Source of the DNA: Aestuariivivens sediminicola | GTDB taxonomy: Bacteria > Bacteroidota > Bacteroidia > Flavobacteriales > Flavobacteriaceae | Direction: 5' to 3' | Length of the DNA: 64,000 nucleotides | Assembly: GCF_022662015.1 (NCBI RefSeq) | Contig: NZ_JAKMCM010000002.1 | Coordinates: forward strand, 248,001 to 312,000 | Part shown: positions 42,078-51,293 of the stretch, one piece after another | How the letters are laid out: every line of letters begins with the position of its first letter | How positions within the stretch are numbered: the stretch's first letter is position 1 | Made by a program: the position numbers and the translations under genes | Notes under the pieces: model-generated | The model's database searches: none | The model's input: the letters and a program-made list of their open reading frames with translations, nothing else | Told to the model about the DNA's origin: nothing

Positions 42078-42374
42078 ATGGCTATTAAAAAACAATACTT
42101 AAAAAGTAAACCAGTTTGTAAGGTGACTTTTTCTATAGAGGCTGAGGAAGCCAAAAAAGTTTCTGTTGTTGGAAGCTTTAATGATTGGAATGCCAAGAAA
42201 GCCCCATTAAAGAAATTAAAGAATGGAACCTTTAAAGGCACAATAGATTTAGAAAAAGATAACACTTATGAGTTCAAGTACATAGTTGATGGCAATTATG
42301 TAAACGATGATGCTGCTGATGCTTATGCATGGAATGATTTTGCTGGAGCAGACAACAGCGTTGTAACGGTGTAA
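42078..42374 (+). CDS. Isoamylase-N/CBM48 (AMPK-type glycogen-binding) domain protein
   Basis: 98 residues made of one early-set immunoglobulin-like CBM48 domain: CKVTFSIEAEEAKKVSVVGSF, FNDWNAKKAPLKKLKNG and YEFKYIVDGNYVNDD. The tryptophan in NDWN and the surrounding residues form the usual glucan-binding face. No catalytic domain is attached, so it likely binds glycogen or starch or acts as a regulatory partner. It has its own promoter and terminator. Confidence 0.88.
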   Translation: MAIKKQYLKSKPVCKVTFSIEAEEAKKVSVVGSFNDWNAKKAPLKKLKNGTFKGTIDLEKDNTYEFKYIVDGNYVNDDAADAYAWNDFAGADNSVVTV

Positions 42375-42382
42375 ACATTAAA

Positions 42383-42412
42383 AAAAAGCTTTCCAAAAGG
42401 AAAGCTTTTTTT
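42383..42412. terminator. Bidirectional terminator between the CBM48 gene and thyA
   Basis: AAAAAGCTTTCC (42383-42394), loop AAAA, GGAAAGCTTTTT (42399-42410) and further T. T runs on both sides let it serve the plus-strand CBM48 gene and the convergent minus-strand thyA. Confidence 0.88.
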
Positions 42413-43235
42413 ATACAGCCACAACCCCTTTTATATGTGGATGTGGATTATAATCAACCAAAGTAAAGTCTTCAAATCTAAAGCTGAAGATATCTTTCAC
42501 TTCCGGGTTTAGGATCATTTTTGGTAAGGGCCTGATATCTCTGGACAGTTGTAGCTCCAACTGTTCGTAATGATTGCTGTATATATGGGCGTCACCAAAG
42601 GTATGAATGAATTCCCCTGGTTGGTAGCCGCAAACCTGTGCCATCATCATAGTGAACAAGGCGTAGGATGCAATGTTAAACGGCACACCTAAGAAAATAT
42701 CAGCACTGCGTTGGTATAATTGACAGGATAATTTGCCATCGGCCACATAGAATTGAAAAAAAGCATGACAAGGGGGTAAGGCGGCCTTACCATTGGCGAC
42801 ATTTTCACCAAAACTTTTTGTCGTGTCCGGCAAAACAGAGGGATTCCATGCAGACACCAACATTCTTCGACTGTTGGGATTATTTTTCAGCGTCCGAATA
42901 ACATCAGTAATCTGATCAATGTCATCGCTATTCCAATTACGCCACTGGTGTCCGTAAACAGGACCGAGGTCACCATTCTCATCGGCCCATTCATTCCAAA
43001 TGCGAACACCGTTTTCAGTTAAATAGTTAATATTGGTATCCCCTTTTAAAAACCATAGCAGCTCGTAGATAATAGACTTCAGGTGTAACTTCTTGGTCGT
43101 TACCATAGGGAATCCTTCATTTAAATCAAATCGCATTTGATACCCAAATACACTTTTTGTGCCCGTGCCAGTACGATCTGATTTCTCGTTCCCATTCTCT
43201 AAAACATGTTTTACAAGGTCGTGATATTGTTTCAT
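42411..43235 (-). CDS. thyA: Thymidylate synthase
   Basis: 274 residues, homodimeric ThyA that methylates dUMP with methylene-tetrahydrofolate, producing dihydrofolate. Conserved Arg in GTGTKSVFG region, catalytic Cys in [29 protein letters not shown], and [12 protein letters not shown] are all intact. The DHFR that regenerates the cofactor is encoded about 640 bp away on the same strand, with the CBM48 gene between. The start [15 protein letters not shown] is standard. Confidence 0.96.
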   Translation of the reverse strand: MKQYHDLVKHVLENGNEKSDRTGTGTKSVFGYQMRFDLNEGFPMVTTKKLHLKSIIYELLWFLKGDTNINYLTENGVRIWNEWADENGDLGPVYGHQWRNWNSDDIDQITDVIRTLKNNPNSRRMLVSAWNPSVLPDTTKSFGENVANGKAALPPCHAFFQFYVADGKLSCQLYQRSADIFLGVPFNIASYALFTMMMAQVCGYQPGEFIHTFGDAHIYSNHYEQLELQLSRDIRPLPKMILNPEVKDIFSFRFEDFTLVDYNPHPHIKGVVAV

Positions 43236-43386
43236 AAGCTATTCGCGGTTTCCAATCAGGAAAGTCATTTTGTTTTTGGTAAAAGTAAAAAAAGGTGTTG
43301 AAAAATAAACGCCTGCGCGAAGGCAATTTATCAATAGTTTATCAACGGTCTGCCAGACTTGTATTAACAGGGAATCAACGGCATTT

Positions 43387-44916
43387 TCATCCAATAATCA
43401 TGCCTGCAATGGTAGCTGAAACCAAAGATGCTATGGTCCCCCCAATTAATGCTTTCATCCCAAATTGAGATAGGGTTTTTCGTTGTCCCGGAGCCAAGGA
43501 TCCAATACCGCCAATTTGAATCCCAATAGAGGCAAAGTTGGCAAATCCGCACAGCATGTAGGTTGCCATTATGATCGATTTCTCGTAATGTAGGTGAATG
43601 CTGCTGGACATATTTTTTAAATCGGCCAGCTGTATGTAACCTATAAACTCACTTGCCGCTATTTTAATGCCTAATAACTGACCCATGAGAGCCATATCCT
43701 CCTGGGCAACACCGATTAACCACATGAGCGGGGCGAAGGTATACCCGAGCAGAAGTTCCAGTGATAAGTTTGCATAAGTAGTATTATTGGCAATCCAATT
43801 ATTTAGAGTGGTAACATCGCCTATCCAACTTAGAATGCCATTGAACATGGCTATGAATGCGACAAATACCAAAAGCATGGCTCCAACATTAACCGCCAGT
43901 TTTAATCCCTCTGTAGTACCATTGGCAATGGCATCTAAAAAATTTGAACCAATTTTTTCTTGAGAAACATGCACATCCGTATTTACTGACTGCGTTTGGG
44001 GATATAGGATTTTTGAAATGACAATAGCTCCGGGAGCTGCCATGACAGAGGCGGCTAAAAGGTGTTTCGCATAAAATAAACGCATGGACGGATCGTCACC
44101 GCCGAGAAAACCGATATAAGCCGCTAAAACAGCACCTGCAACAGTGGCCATGCCACCAATCATCACCAGAAGCATTTCCGATTTGTTCATTTTTTCCAAA
44201 TAGGCTTTTATCAATAACGGGGCTTCTGTTTGACCTAGGAAGATATTTCCGGCCACACTCAAACTCTCAGCACCCGATATTTTGAGGGCTTTTGAAAGTA
44301 ACCACGCCATTCCCTTCACAACTTTCTGGATGATGCCTAAGTAGAATAAAACTGAAGTTAAAGCAGAAAAGAAAATTATAGTTGGTAACACTTGAAAGGC
44401 AAAAATGAATCCGAATGTATCCATATCGACCACCAAGCCTTCGAATAAAAATTTACTACCTGCACGCGTAAAATCGAGAACACTTACAAATAGACTTCCT
44501 ACAAATTCGAAAACAGCCTTTATCATTTTAATTTTTAAGACCCCTACGGCTATCAATAATTGAAAGGCTAACCCAATCCCAACAACACGCCAGTTAATGG
44601 CTTTGCGATTGCTGCTAAATAGAAATGCAATTACGATTAAGGAAATCATACCCAAAACGCCACGCCATAAACTGCCAAAAGAAAAGCCTTGACTGGGGAT
44701 TAAGGTGTCAGCTTTTGCAGGTCCACCTGAAGAAGGTTCCGTCTCTTGAGTTCGTACAGCTTCAGATGTGTCGGCATTAGCGGTCGCGTCAGTACCTGTT
44801 TGAGCTGCCGAAGCTGATATCGTATCCTGTGTAATGGTGGTGTTCACATCTTGAGCGTGCGTAAAGGAAAAAAGACAGAGCAGCAAGATGATCAGAGACA
44901 TGGAAGGTTGCTTCAT
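43387..44916 (-). CDS. CNT-family nucleoside transporter with secretion-signal N-terminus
   Basis: About 509 residues from the ATG at 44916. I chose this over upstream ATGs because MKQPSMSLIILLLCLFSFTHA is a good signal peptide and it leaves 10 bp after the preceding gene instead of a 143-bp overlap. A Thr/Ala-rich linker (about 25-85) is followed by the concentrative nucleoside transporter core: VVGIGLAFQLLIAV, the family GQTEAPLLIKAYL and MTxSE-like MNKSEMLLVMIGGMATVAGAVLAAY. It imports nucleosides with Na+ or H+ and fits the salvage kinases in this window. Confidence 0.88.
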   Translation of the reverse strand: MKQPSMSLIILLLCLFSFTHAQDVNTTITQDTISASAAQTGTDATANADTSEAVRTQETEPSSGGPAKADTLIPSQGFSFGSLWRGVLGMISLIVIAFLFSSNRKAINWRVVGIGLAFQLLIAVGVLKIKMIKAVFEFVGSLFVSVLDFTRAGSKFLFEGLVVDMDTFGFIFAFQVLPTIIFFSALTSVLFYLGIIQKVVKGMAWLLSKALKISGAESLSVAGNIFLGQTEAPLLIKAYLEKMNKSEMLLVMIGGMATVAGAVLAAYIGFLGGDDPSMRLFYAKHLLAASVMAAPGAIVISKILYPQTQSVNTDVHVSQEKIGSNFLDAIANGTTEGLKLAVNVGAMLLVFVAFIAMFNGILSWIGDVTTLNNWIANNTTYANLSLELLLGYTFAPLMWLIGVAQEDMALMGQLLGIKIAASEFIGYIQLADLKNMSSSIHLHYEKSIIMATYMLCGFANFASIGIQIGGIGSLAPGQRKTLSQFGMKALIGGTIASLVSATIAGMIIG

Positions 44917-44926
44917 AAAGTTGGGC

Positions 44927-45541
44927 TTATCGTTTGGAGATTTCGTCGCGTATCTTCGCAGCTTTTTCGTAATCTTCATTGGCAACTGCTTCATCCAATA
45001 AATTATGGAGTTCTTCCAAAGTTTTAGATTTAAAACTTTCTTGAGGTATATCGTGTTCCAATTCATCACTCACCAAATCATCTACTAAAACACTGTCTTC
45101 CTGCTCATCATCTCCTTTTTTAGGATTGACTTTTAAATAGATCCCTGCTTTATCCAATATATTTTTATAGGTAAAGATGGGCGCATCAAAACGCAGTGCC
45201 AAGGCAATGGCATCACTAGTTCGGGCATCGATTATTTCTTCAATTTTATCCCGCTCACAGATAAGGCTTGAATAAAATACCCCATCGACCAGCTTATGTA
45301 TAATGACTTGTTTTACAATGATATCGAAACGATCGGCAAAATTTTTAAAGAGATCATGAGTTAAGGGTCGCGGAGGTCTAATTTCTTTTTCAAGCGCAAT
45401 GGCAATCGACTGTGCTTCAAAGGCACCAATAACAATCGGTAATTTACGATCACCATCAATTTCATTTAAAATTAGCGCATATGCACCGTTTTGGGTTTGG
45501 CTGTAAGAAATGCCTTTTATGTTTAACCTGACTAAACTCAT
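44927..45541 (-). CDS. Bifunctional nuclease-family (BFN/DUF151) protein with UVR motif
   Basis: 204 residues. The N-terminal 1-140 is the BFN domain: the start MSLVRLNIKGISYSQTQNGAYALIL, then LPIVIGAFEAQSIAIALE and DARTSDAIALALRFDAPIF. The C-terminal 175-204 is a UvrB/UvrC interaction motif (LLDEAVANEDYEKAAKIRDEI). BFN proteins have nuclease activity in plants; the bacterial role is unproven. Directly upstream of the nucleoside transporter, 10 bp, so cotranscribed; the pairing is seen in other Bacteroidetes as far as I recall. Confidence 0.85.
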   Translation of the reverse strand: MSLVRLNIKGISYSQTQNGAYALILNEIDGDRKLPIVIGAFEAQSIAIALEKEIRPPRPLTHDLFKNFADRFDIIVKQVIIHKLVDGVFYSSLICERDKIEEIIDARTSDAIALALRFDAPIFTYKNILDKAGIYLKVNPKKGDDEQEDSVLVDDLVSDELEHDIPQESFKSKTLEELHNLLDEAVANEDYEKAAKIRDEISKR

Positions 45542-45663
45542 ATGTGATAAAAACGCAAAGAACTGTTTAAATTAGGACTTTACCAACTGCCAAAGGCAGA
45601 ATTGTGAATACGATGCTAACTTAAGCAGTTCTAATACGGCTATACAAGTTATAAAAAAATAAT

Positions 45664-46623
45664 TTATTGTTGTGCTTTAAAGGCCTTTAATTTTTCAACC
45701 AGAGTTGGTACCACTTCAAAAGCATCCCCAACCACACCGTAGTCTGCAGCCTTGAAAAAAGGAGCTTCAGAATCCGTATTAATGACGACTTTCACCTTCG
45801 AGGCATTGATACCTGCTAAATGCTGTATGGCACCCGAAATTCCAATGGCAATATACAAGTTGGAAGCAACGGGTTTGCCTGTTTGACCAACGTGCTCGCT
45901 ATGAGGTCTCCAGCCTAAATCGGATACCGGCTTGGAACAGGCTGTGGCTGCACCCAATACAGCCGCCAGATCTTCTATCATACCCCAGTTCTCGGGCCCT
46001 TTAAGACCTCTCCCCCCGGATACAACAATGTCGGCATCTGCAATGGTAACCTTATCGGTCGTTTTATCCACGGATGCTACTGTAATGTTGTTTTCAGAAA
46101 TTGAAGGGGAAAATGGCTCTGTTTTCAATTCCACCTTATGTTCAACTAATCCGAAAGAATTGTTGGATAGGCCAATCAACTTTACAGGGGTGTCGATTTG
46201 TGTTATTTCAAACGCCTTATTTGTAAAAGCACTGCGCTTCACCGCAAAGGGGGTGGTGCTTTCCGGAACAGCGACAACATTCGATGCATATCCTGCATTT
46301 AATTCAACCGCTAAAAGCGGTGCTAAATATTTACAATTGGCTGTTGCGCTTATAACAACGACTTCAGCATGCTCTGCTTCGGCTCCCTGTTTGATGACTT
46401 GGGCGAAAGTCCTGGCATTAAAGGTATCCAATTGCGGGTTGTTTACAGCCAATACTTTATCAACTCCATACTGTGCCAAGGCTTCAGTGCTCTCTGCGTT
46501 TATCGTCACAGCAGTAACATTGGTTTCTAATTGATTTGCCAAAGCTCTGGCATAGGAGGCGACTTCAAATGCTGTTTTTTTTAATTTTCCTTTTTCAGAT
46601 TCTGCGTAGACTAAAATAGACAT
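45664..46623 (-). CDS. etfA: Electron transfer flavoprotein, alpha subunit
   Basis: 319 residues. With EtfB it passes electrons from acyl-CoA dehydrogenases to the quinone pool. The N-terminal domain carries an adenine-nucleotide-binding-like fold; the C-terminal FAD domain has the signature VVSGGRGLKGPENWG, SKPVSDLGWRPHSEHVGQTGKPV, YIAIGISGAIQHLAGI and VINTDSEAPFFKAADYGVVGD. Full length and intact. It follows etfB by 96 bp, and that gap contains paired hairpins (46644-46708). Confidence 0.95.
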   Translation of the reverse strand: MSILVYAESEKGKLKKTAFEVASYARALANQLETNVTAVTINAESTEALAQYGVDKVLAVNNPQLDTFNARTFAQVIKQGAEAEHAEVVVISATANCKYLAPLLAVELNAGYASNVVAVPESTTPFAVKRSAFTNKAFEITQIDTPVKLIGLSNNSFGLVEHKVELKTEPFSPSISENNITVASVDKTTDKVTIADADIVVSGGRGLKGPENWGMIEDLAAVLGAATACSKPVSDLGWRPHSEHVGQTGKPVASNLYIAIGISGAIQHLAGINASKVKVVINTDSEAPFFKAADYGVVGDAFEVVPTLVEKLKAFKAQQ

Positions 46624-46643
46624 GATTTTTTTACTATTCTTTG

Positions 46644-46708
46644 GGCACTGAGGCTCTCGAAGTGCCTTTTTTTTAGGTTAATGTTCATTTTGAGAGCCTC
46701 GATGAACA
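46644..46708 (-). promoter_or_regulatory. Paired hairpins with complementary loops between etfB and etfA
   Basis: Hairpin 1 is GGCACT (46644-46649) with AGTGCC (46661-46666). Hairpin 2 is TGTTCAT (46682-46688) with ATGAACA (46702-46708). The loop of the first contains GAGGCTCTC (46650-46658), exactly complementary to GAGAGCCTC (46692-46700) in the loop of the second, so the two could form a kissing-loop structure in the etfBA mRNA or act as an RNA processing or stability element. Confidence 0.45.
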
Positions 46709-46719
46709 CCTCTTTAAAC

Positions 46720-47466
46720 TTATATGACCTTGGCTTCGTTATGGAGTAAATCGATTAACGCATCCAAATCGTCCGGAGACACTAATTTAACGGCACCCTT
46801 CGGCGCTGGTTTCTCAAAAGAAACAGACTTTGCTCGCGCATCGGATGCGATAGGCTCTACTACGGTTAAAGGCTTTTGTCTGGCCATCATAATACCGCGC
46901 ATATTGGGGATGCGCAAATCACTTTCATCCACCAATCCTTTTTGTCCGCCTACGACCAGGGGTAATGTCGTTGTAATGGTTTCTTTACCACCGTCAATTT
47001 CGCGTATGGCCGTGACTTGATCTCCATCAATCTCCAGTCCGATACAGGTGTTTACAAAATTCATTTGGCTTAGTCCAGCTAACATACCGGGAACCATTCC
47101 ACCGTTATAGTCGATAGATTCACGACCTGCAATTATCAAATCAAAACCACCATCGGCAACAATTTTAGCCAATTGCCTGGCCACAGAAAAACCATCATTG
47201 GGTTGCATATTCACTCTAATCGCAGCATCTGCTCCTATAGCAAGAGCTTTGCGAAGGGTAGGTTCAGTTTCCTGTCCGCCAACATTGACAACAGTAACAT
47301 GAGCGCCTTGTTTTTCCTTGAACCACATAGCGCGGGTTAAACCGAATTCATCATTGGGGTTAATTACAAACTGAACCCCGTTGGTGTCAAATTTGGTATC
47401 ACCTTCGGTGAAATTTATTTTTGATGTAGTGTCTGGAACATGACTGATACACACTAAAATCTTCAT
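46720..47466 (-). CDS. etfB: Electron transfer flavoprotein, beta subunit
   Basis: 248 residues. Start MKILVCISHVPDTTSKINF; AMP-binding segment VVNVGGQETEPTLRKALAIGADAAIRV; DLIIAGRESIDYNGGMVPGMLAG and the recognition-loop region LRIPNMRGIMMARQKPL. Forms the heterodimer with EtfA, encoded just downstream. Divergent from the pyruvate dehydrogenase E1-beta gene; the intergenic region holds a strong -7 element for the latter. Confidence 0.95.
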   Translation of the reverse strand: MKILVCISHVPDTTSKINFTEGDTKFDTNGVQFVINPNDEFGLTRAMWFKEKQGAHVTVVNVGGQETEPTLRKALAIGADAAIRVNMQPNDGFSVARQLAKIVADGGFDLIIAGRESIDYNGGMVPGMLAGLSQMNFVNTCIGLEIDGDQVTAIREIDGGKETITTTLPLVVGGQKGLVDESDLRIPNMRGIMMARQKPLTVVEPIASDARAKSVSFEKPAPKGAVKLVSPDDLDALIDLLHNEAKVI

Positions 47467-47669
47467 TTATGAATGGTATTTAAAGTTAGAATTGTACTGC
47501 AATTTTCCTCGGAAACATCTCTGTTTGCTTAAAAAATATAGCCAAATAAAATAGATGCCTATTTGACCGTTATTTTAGGTTACGAAGTTAAATATTTTAT
47601 TTCGAATATATACTATGCATGCATAATAAATTTAGCTTGTACTTTTAAAGAGATTATAGCATTTATTGT

Positions 47670-47677
47670 TATTTTTG
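47670..47677 (+). promoter_or_regulatory. -7 element for the E1-beta gene
   Basis: TATTTTTG matches TAnnTTTG exactly, 23 bp before the ATG at 47701. No TTG at 17-21 bp upstream was found, so the -33 is weak. Confidence 0.45.
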
Positions 47678-47700
47678 CAACTCGATTAAAATTAGAATTA

Positions 47701-48678
47701 ATGAAGACCATTCAATTTAGAGAGGCCATTTGTGAAGCCATGAGTGAAGAAATGCGACGGGATGAAAGCGTTTATCTTATGGGAGAAGAAGTTGCCGAAT
47801 ACAATGGTGCTTACAAAGCATCTAAAGGCATGTTGGACGAATTTGGGGCCAAACGCGTCATCGATACCCCTATTGCGGAGCTCGGTTTTGCCGGTATCGC
47901 TGTAGGATCTACCATGACTGGAAACCGTCCGATTGTCGAATTTATGACCTTTAACTTCTCTCTGGTTGGAATAGATCAAATTATAAACAACGCAGCGAAG
48001 ATCAGACAAATGTCAGGTGGACAATTTAAGTGTCCCATAGTTTTTCGTGGCCCAACTGCCTCGGCAGGACAATTGGGTGCCACACACTCACAGGCCTTTG
48101 AAAACTGGTTTGCCAATACACCTGGTCTAAAAGTGGTTGTGCCTTCAAATCCTTATGATGCAAAGGGGCTTCTAAAAGCTGCTATTAGAGATGATGACCC
48201 GGTCATTTTTATGGAGAGTGAACAAATGTATGGCGATAAAGGCGAGGTTCCTGAAGGTGAGTATATATTGCCCTTGGGTGTGGCCGATGTAAAACGTGAA
48301 GGTCATGATGTGACCATTGTATCCTTTGGAAAAATAATCAAAGAGGCCTTTAAAGCAGCCGATGAACTTGAAAAGGAAGGTATTTCATGTGAAATAATCG
48401 ACTTACGCACGGTGAGACCTATGGATAAGAAAACCATTTTAGCCTCGGTTAAGAAAACGAATCGTCTGGTCATATTGGAAGAGGCCTGGCCATTTGGTAA
48501 TGTGGCTTCAGAAATAACCTATGTCGTACAAAATGAAGCCTTCGATTATCTGGATGCTCCTATCATTAAATTGAATACGGCAGATACCCCTGCACCTTAT
48601 TCACCTGTTTTGTTAGAGGAATGGCTGCCTAATAGCAACGATGTTATTAAGGCTGTTAAAAAGGTGCTTTATAAATAA
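47701..48678 (+). CDS. pdhB: Pyruvate dehydrogenase E1 component, beta subunit
   Basis: 325 residues from the ATG at 47701; an upstream extension to 47563 is AT-rich and unlike the family. It forms the thiamine-diphosphate E1 heterotetramer with an alpha subunit encoded elsewhere. The conserved Glu of VRDALxxAMxxEM region (FREAICEAMSEEM), FMTFNFSLVGIDQIINNAAK, GPTASAGQLGATHSQAFENWFANTPGLKVV and DPVIFMESEQMYG are present. The absence of alpha and E2 genes beside it is usual in Flavobacteria. Possibly branched-chain 2-oxoacid rather than pyruvate, but pyruvate is favoured. Confidence 0.9.
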   Translation: MKTIQFREAICEAMSEEMRRDESVYLMGEEVAEYNGAYKASKGMLDEFGAKRVIDTPIAELGFAGIAVGSTMTGNRPIVEFMTFNFSLVGIDQIINNAAKIRQMSGGQFKCPIVFRGPTASAGQLGATHSQAFENWFANTPGLKVVVPSNPYDAKGLLKAAIRDDDPVIFMESEQMYGDKGEVPEGEYILPLGVADVKREGHDVTIVSFGKIIKEAFKAADELEKEGISCEIIDLRTVRPMDKKTILASVKKTNRLVILEEAWPFGNVASEITYVVQNEAFDYLDAPIIKLNTADTPAPYSPVLLEEWLPNSNDVIKAVKKVLYK

Positions 48679-48700
48679 AAACTTAATTTTTGCGTTATAT

Positions 48701-48737
48701 AAACTTCATTAGCATAATTGTTGATGAAGTTTTTTTC
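48701..48737 (+). terminator. Terminator ending at the start of the DUF5686 gene
   Basis: AAACTTCAT (48701-48709) pairs with ATGAAGTTT (48724-48732), then seven or more T. The T run ends only three bases before the ATG at 48740, so the next gene would be nearly leaderless or read through. Confidence 0.7.
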
Positions 48738-48739
48738 TT

Positions 48740-51244
48740 ATGAAACTTAAACTACTTCTACCCCTATTTCTATTGGTTACCATGGGTGCCCTGTCTCAAA
48801 CAAAGGTGAGTGGTTATGTATATGACGAGTTTGATGATCCAATTTCTTTTGTAACCGTCATTTTTAAAGGATCAACTGAAGGTACAATTACCGATGAAAA
48901 TGGAAAATTCTATCTGGAATCCGATGATACCTGGGATGCACTGACAGTCTCTTTTATCGGATTTGAAACACTACAGATTCCTCTTGAAAAAAGAGTGAAT
49001 TACAATTTAAAATTTGTTCTAAAGGAAGAGGTGGATCAACTGGATCAGGTGGTGATTGTTTCCGGAAAACAATCTAAAAAAAACAATCCCGCTATTGATA
49101 TTTTGCGTAAAATATGGGCCAATAAACGCAGTAATGGATTAAAACAGTTTCAGCAATACCAATACGACAAATACGAAAAAGTCGAGTTCGACATCAATAC
49201 CATTGACAGTGCGTTAATTAAAAGCAGGTTGTTCAGAGGGATGGAATTTGTTTTTAACGAAGTGGATACCTCCCGGGTTACGGGCAAAACCTACCTGCCC
49301 ATGTTTATTAATGAGGCCGCTTCCAAAGTATATGGCGATAATGTTATTCACAAGGAAAAGGAGGTTTTAAAAGGCAATAAAAATTCCGGGTTCAGTGATA
49401 ATCAGGTAATTATCGATTTTGTTGCAGACTTATACTCCGATTTTAATGTCTATGACAATTATTTGAAGTTTTTCGATAAGAGTTTTGTGAGTCCTTTATC
49501 CAGAACCGGTATTAACACCTATAATTACGTGTTAAGCGACAGTGCCTATGTGGACCATAAATGGTGTTTTAATATCATTTATTATCCGCGTCGAAAAAAC
49601 GAACTGACCTTTAAAGGCGATTTCTGGGTAGCCGATACCACATATGCCATCAAGGAAATTAAAATGCAGGCTTCAAAGAGTGCCAATATAAATTGGGTTA
49701 AAGACATCTACATCGAGCAGGAGTATGAGGTGCTTAACGATTCTCTGTTTCTCGTTAAAAGAGATTACATGATGAGCGATTTTGCCCTGAATAAAAAGGA
49801 GTCTTCAAGAGGTATTTACGGCAAGCGCACCACCCTGTACGACAACTATCAGTTCGATGTGAAACAGGACCCTAAGTTTTATGATACCGAAGTCTATAAT
49901 TACGACCGTGCTATTTACAATCGTGATGATGCTTTTTGGGAGGCGAACCGTCTGGAAGGATTAAATAAAGATGAAAAAGGGGTCTATAAAATGCTCGACA
50001 CCCTGAAAACCGTAAAAAAGTTTAAACAGCTTTATAACTTGGGGAGCATCCTGGCTTCAGGATATGTCGAGTTTAATTCCTTACCCCTGGATTACGGACC
50101 TATTTTCTCAACGTTTGGATTTAATGAAGTCGAAGGATTGCGTTTACGAACTGGAGGGCGAACTTATTTTAGTCGTAATGATCTATGGCGTTTAGAGGGA
50201 TTTTTGGCCTACGGGTTTAAAGATGACAAGTTCAAGTATGGTATCTCCGGAAAATGGCTGATTGATAAGAAGAGCCGACTTATTATCTCGGGGGGCAACC
50301 GTCGTGATGTGGAACAGATAGGAGCCAGTTTAACCACTTCAACCGATGTTCTAGGTCGTAGTTTGGCGTCATCTGCAGTGGTTGGGACCGGGGCCAATGA
50401 TAAGTTAACAACCATTAACCTCACAAGTTTTGCTCTTGAGGCCGAACCCTGGCGCAATGTTCTTTTCAGGTTGGGGGCCAATTACCGAACCCTGGAATCT
50501 GCTTCACCAACCTTCAGTCTGGATTACAATACACCTGATGGTGTCGCATCTGAAATCAAACAATATGAAACGACATTTTCCGTGTCCTGCTTCCCTGGAC
50601 GCAAGATGACCGGTTTCGGTGTGGAACGTCACGATGCCAACGATGGGTATGCGAGACTCTTTGCCCAGATAAGTTTAGGTGATAAATCTGTTCTCAACAG
50701 TGATTTTGACTATACAAAAGTACAGTTCTCATATGTCCAACCTTGGCAAATTGGGGGATTTGGGCGATTGACGTCTTCCATTGAAGCGGGAAAAACCTTT
50801 GGTGAGGTACCATTGGGCCTGTTAAGTGTCATTCCCGGTAATCAAACCTATTTTTCTATTTACAATACATTTTCACAACTCGATTTTTATGAGTTTGTGA
50901 GTGATACGTACACATCGTTTCATCTGGAGCATAATTTTAACGGGCGGTTGTTCTCAAGAGTACCCTTTTTAAGACAATTTAATTTACGTGAGATTATCAG
51001 TATCAGAGGTGTTTGGGGAGATATATCACAGGAAAACATCGATTTGAATACAACAAATAACCCGAACAGTATTCCGTTAATCGCCCCAAATAACAGACCA
51101 TATTACGAATATAGTGTTGGAGTCGGCAATATTTTTAAAGTGTTTCGTATCGATTTTAATTTTAGGGGTAATTATAAAGACCCTGTTTTAAATCCCGATG
51201 CTCGAAAGTTCGGTATTACGGGCAGTTTTGGATTTTATTTTTAA
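48740..51244 (+). CDS. DUF5686/CarboxypepD_reg outer-membrane protein
   Basis: 834 residues. Signal peptide (KLLLPLFLLVTMGALSQ), a CarboxypepD_reg-like beta-sandwich (about 22-100; KVSGYVYDEFDDPISFVTVIF), a linker with ISFVTV and VDQLDQVVIVSG, then the DUF5686 region to the C-terminus, rich in aromatic residues at alternating positions and ending GITGSFGFYF, the typical barrel end. It is an outer-membrane barrel of unknown function found across Bacteroidetes, often linked with cell-surface assembly or iron/glycan use. No partners are encoded next to it. Confidence 0.85.
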   Translation: MKLKLLLPLFLLVTMGALSQTKVSGYVYDEFDDPISFVTVIFKGSTEGTITDENGKFYLESDDTWDALTVSFIGFETLQIPLEKRVNYNLKFVLKEEVDQLDQVVIVSGKQSKKNNPAIDILRKIWANKRSNGLKQFQQYQYDKYEKVEFDINTIDSALIKSRLFRGMEFVFNEVDTSRVTGKTYLPMFINEAASKVYGDNVIHKEKEVLKGNKNSGFSDNQVIIDFVADLYSDFNVYDNYLKFFDKSFVSPLSRTGINTYNYVLSDSAYVDHKWCFNIIYYPRRKNELTFKGDFWVADTTYAIKEIKMQASKSANINWVKDIYIEQEYEVLNDSLFLVKRDYMMSDFALNKKESSRGIYGKRTTLYDNYQFDVKQDPKFYDTEVYNYDRAIYNRDDAFWEANRLEGLNKDEKGVYKMLDTLKTVKKFKQLYNLGSILASGYVEFNSLPLDYGPIFSTFGFNEVEGLRLRTGGRTYFSRNDLWRLEGFLAYGFKDDKFKYGISGKWLIDKKSRLIISGGNRRDVEQIGASLTTSTDVLGRSLASSAVVGTGANDKLTTINLTSFALEAEPWRNVLFRLGANYRTLESASPTFSLDYNTPDGVASEIKQYETTFSVSCFPGRKMTGFGVERHDANDGYARLFAQISLGDKSVLNSDFDYTKVQFSYVQPWQIGGFGRLTSSIEAGKTFGEVPLGLLSVIPGNQTYFSIYNTFSQLDFYEFVSDTYTSFHLEHNFNGRLFSRVPFLRQFNLREIISIRGVWGDISQENIDLNTTNNPNSIPLIAPNNRPYYEYSVGVGNIFKVFRIDFNFRGNYKDPVLNPDARKFGITGSFGFYF

Positions 51245-51293
51245 AAGAGAAGCTTCGTATCAGGTTTAATCGGCATAGACGGGTCATTGAGGT

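Noticed and set aside
46644-46674. Plus-strand terminator in the etfB-etfA gap
   Set aside because: A hairpin plus T run exists on the plus strand, but no plus-strand gene ends there; the kissing-hairpin reading on the minus strand explains more of the symmetry.
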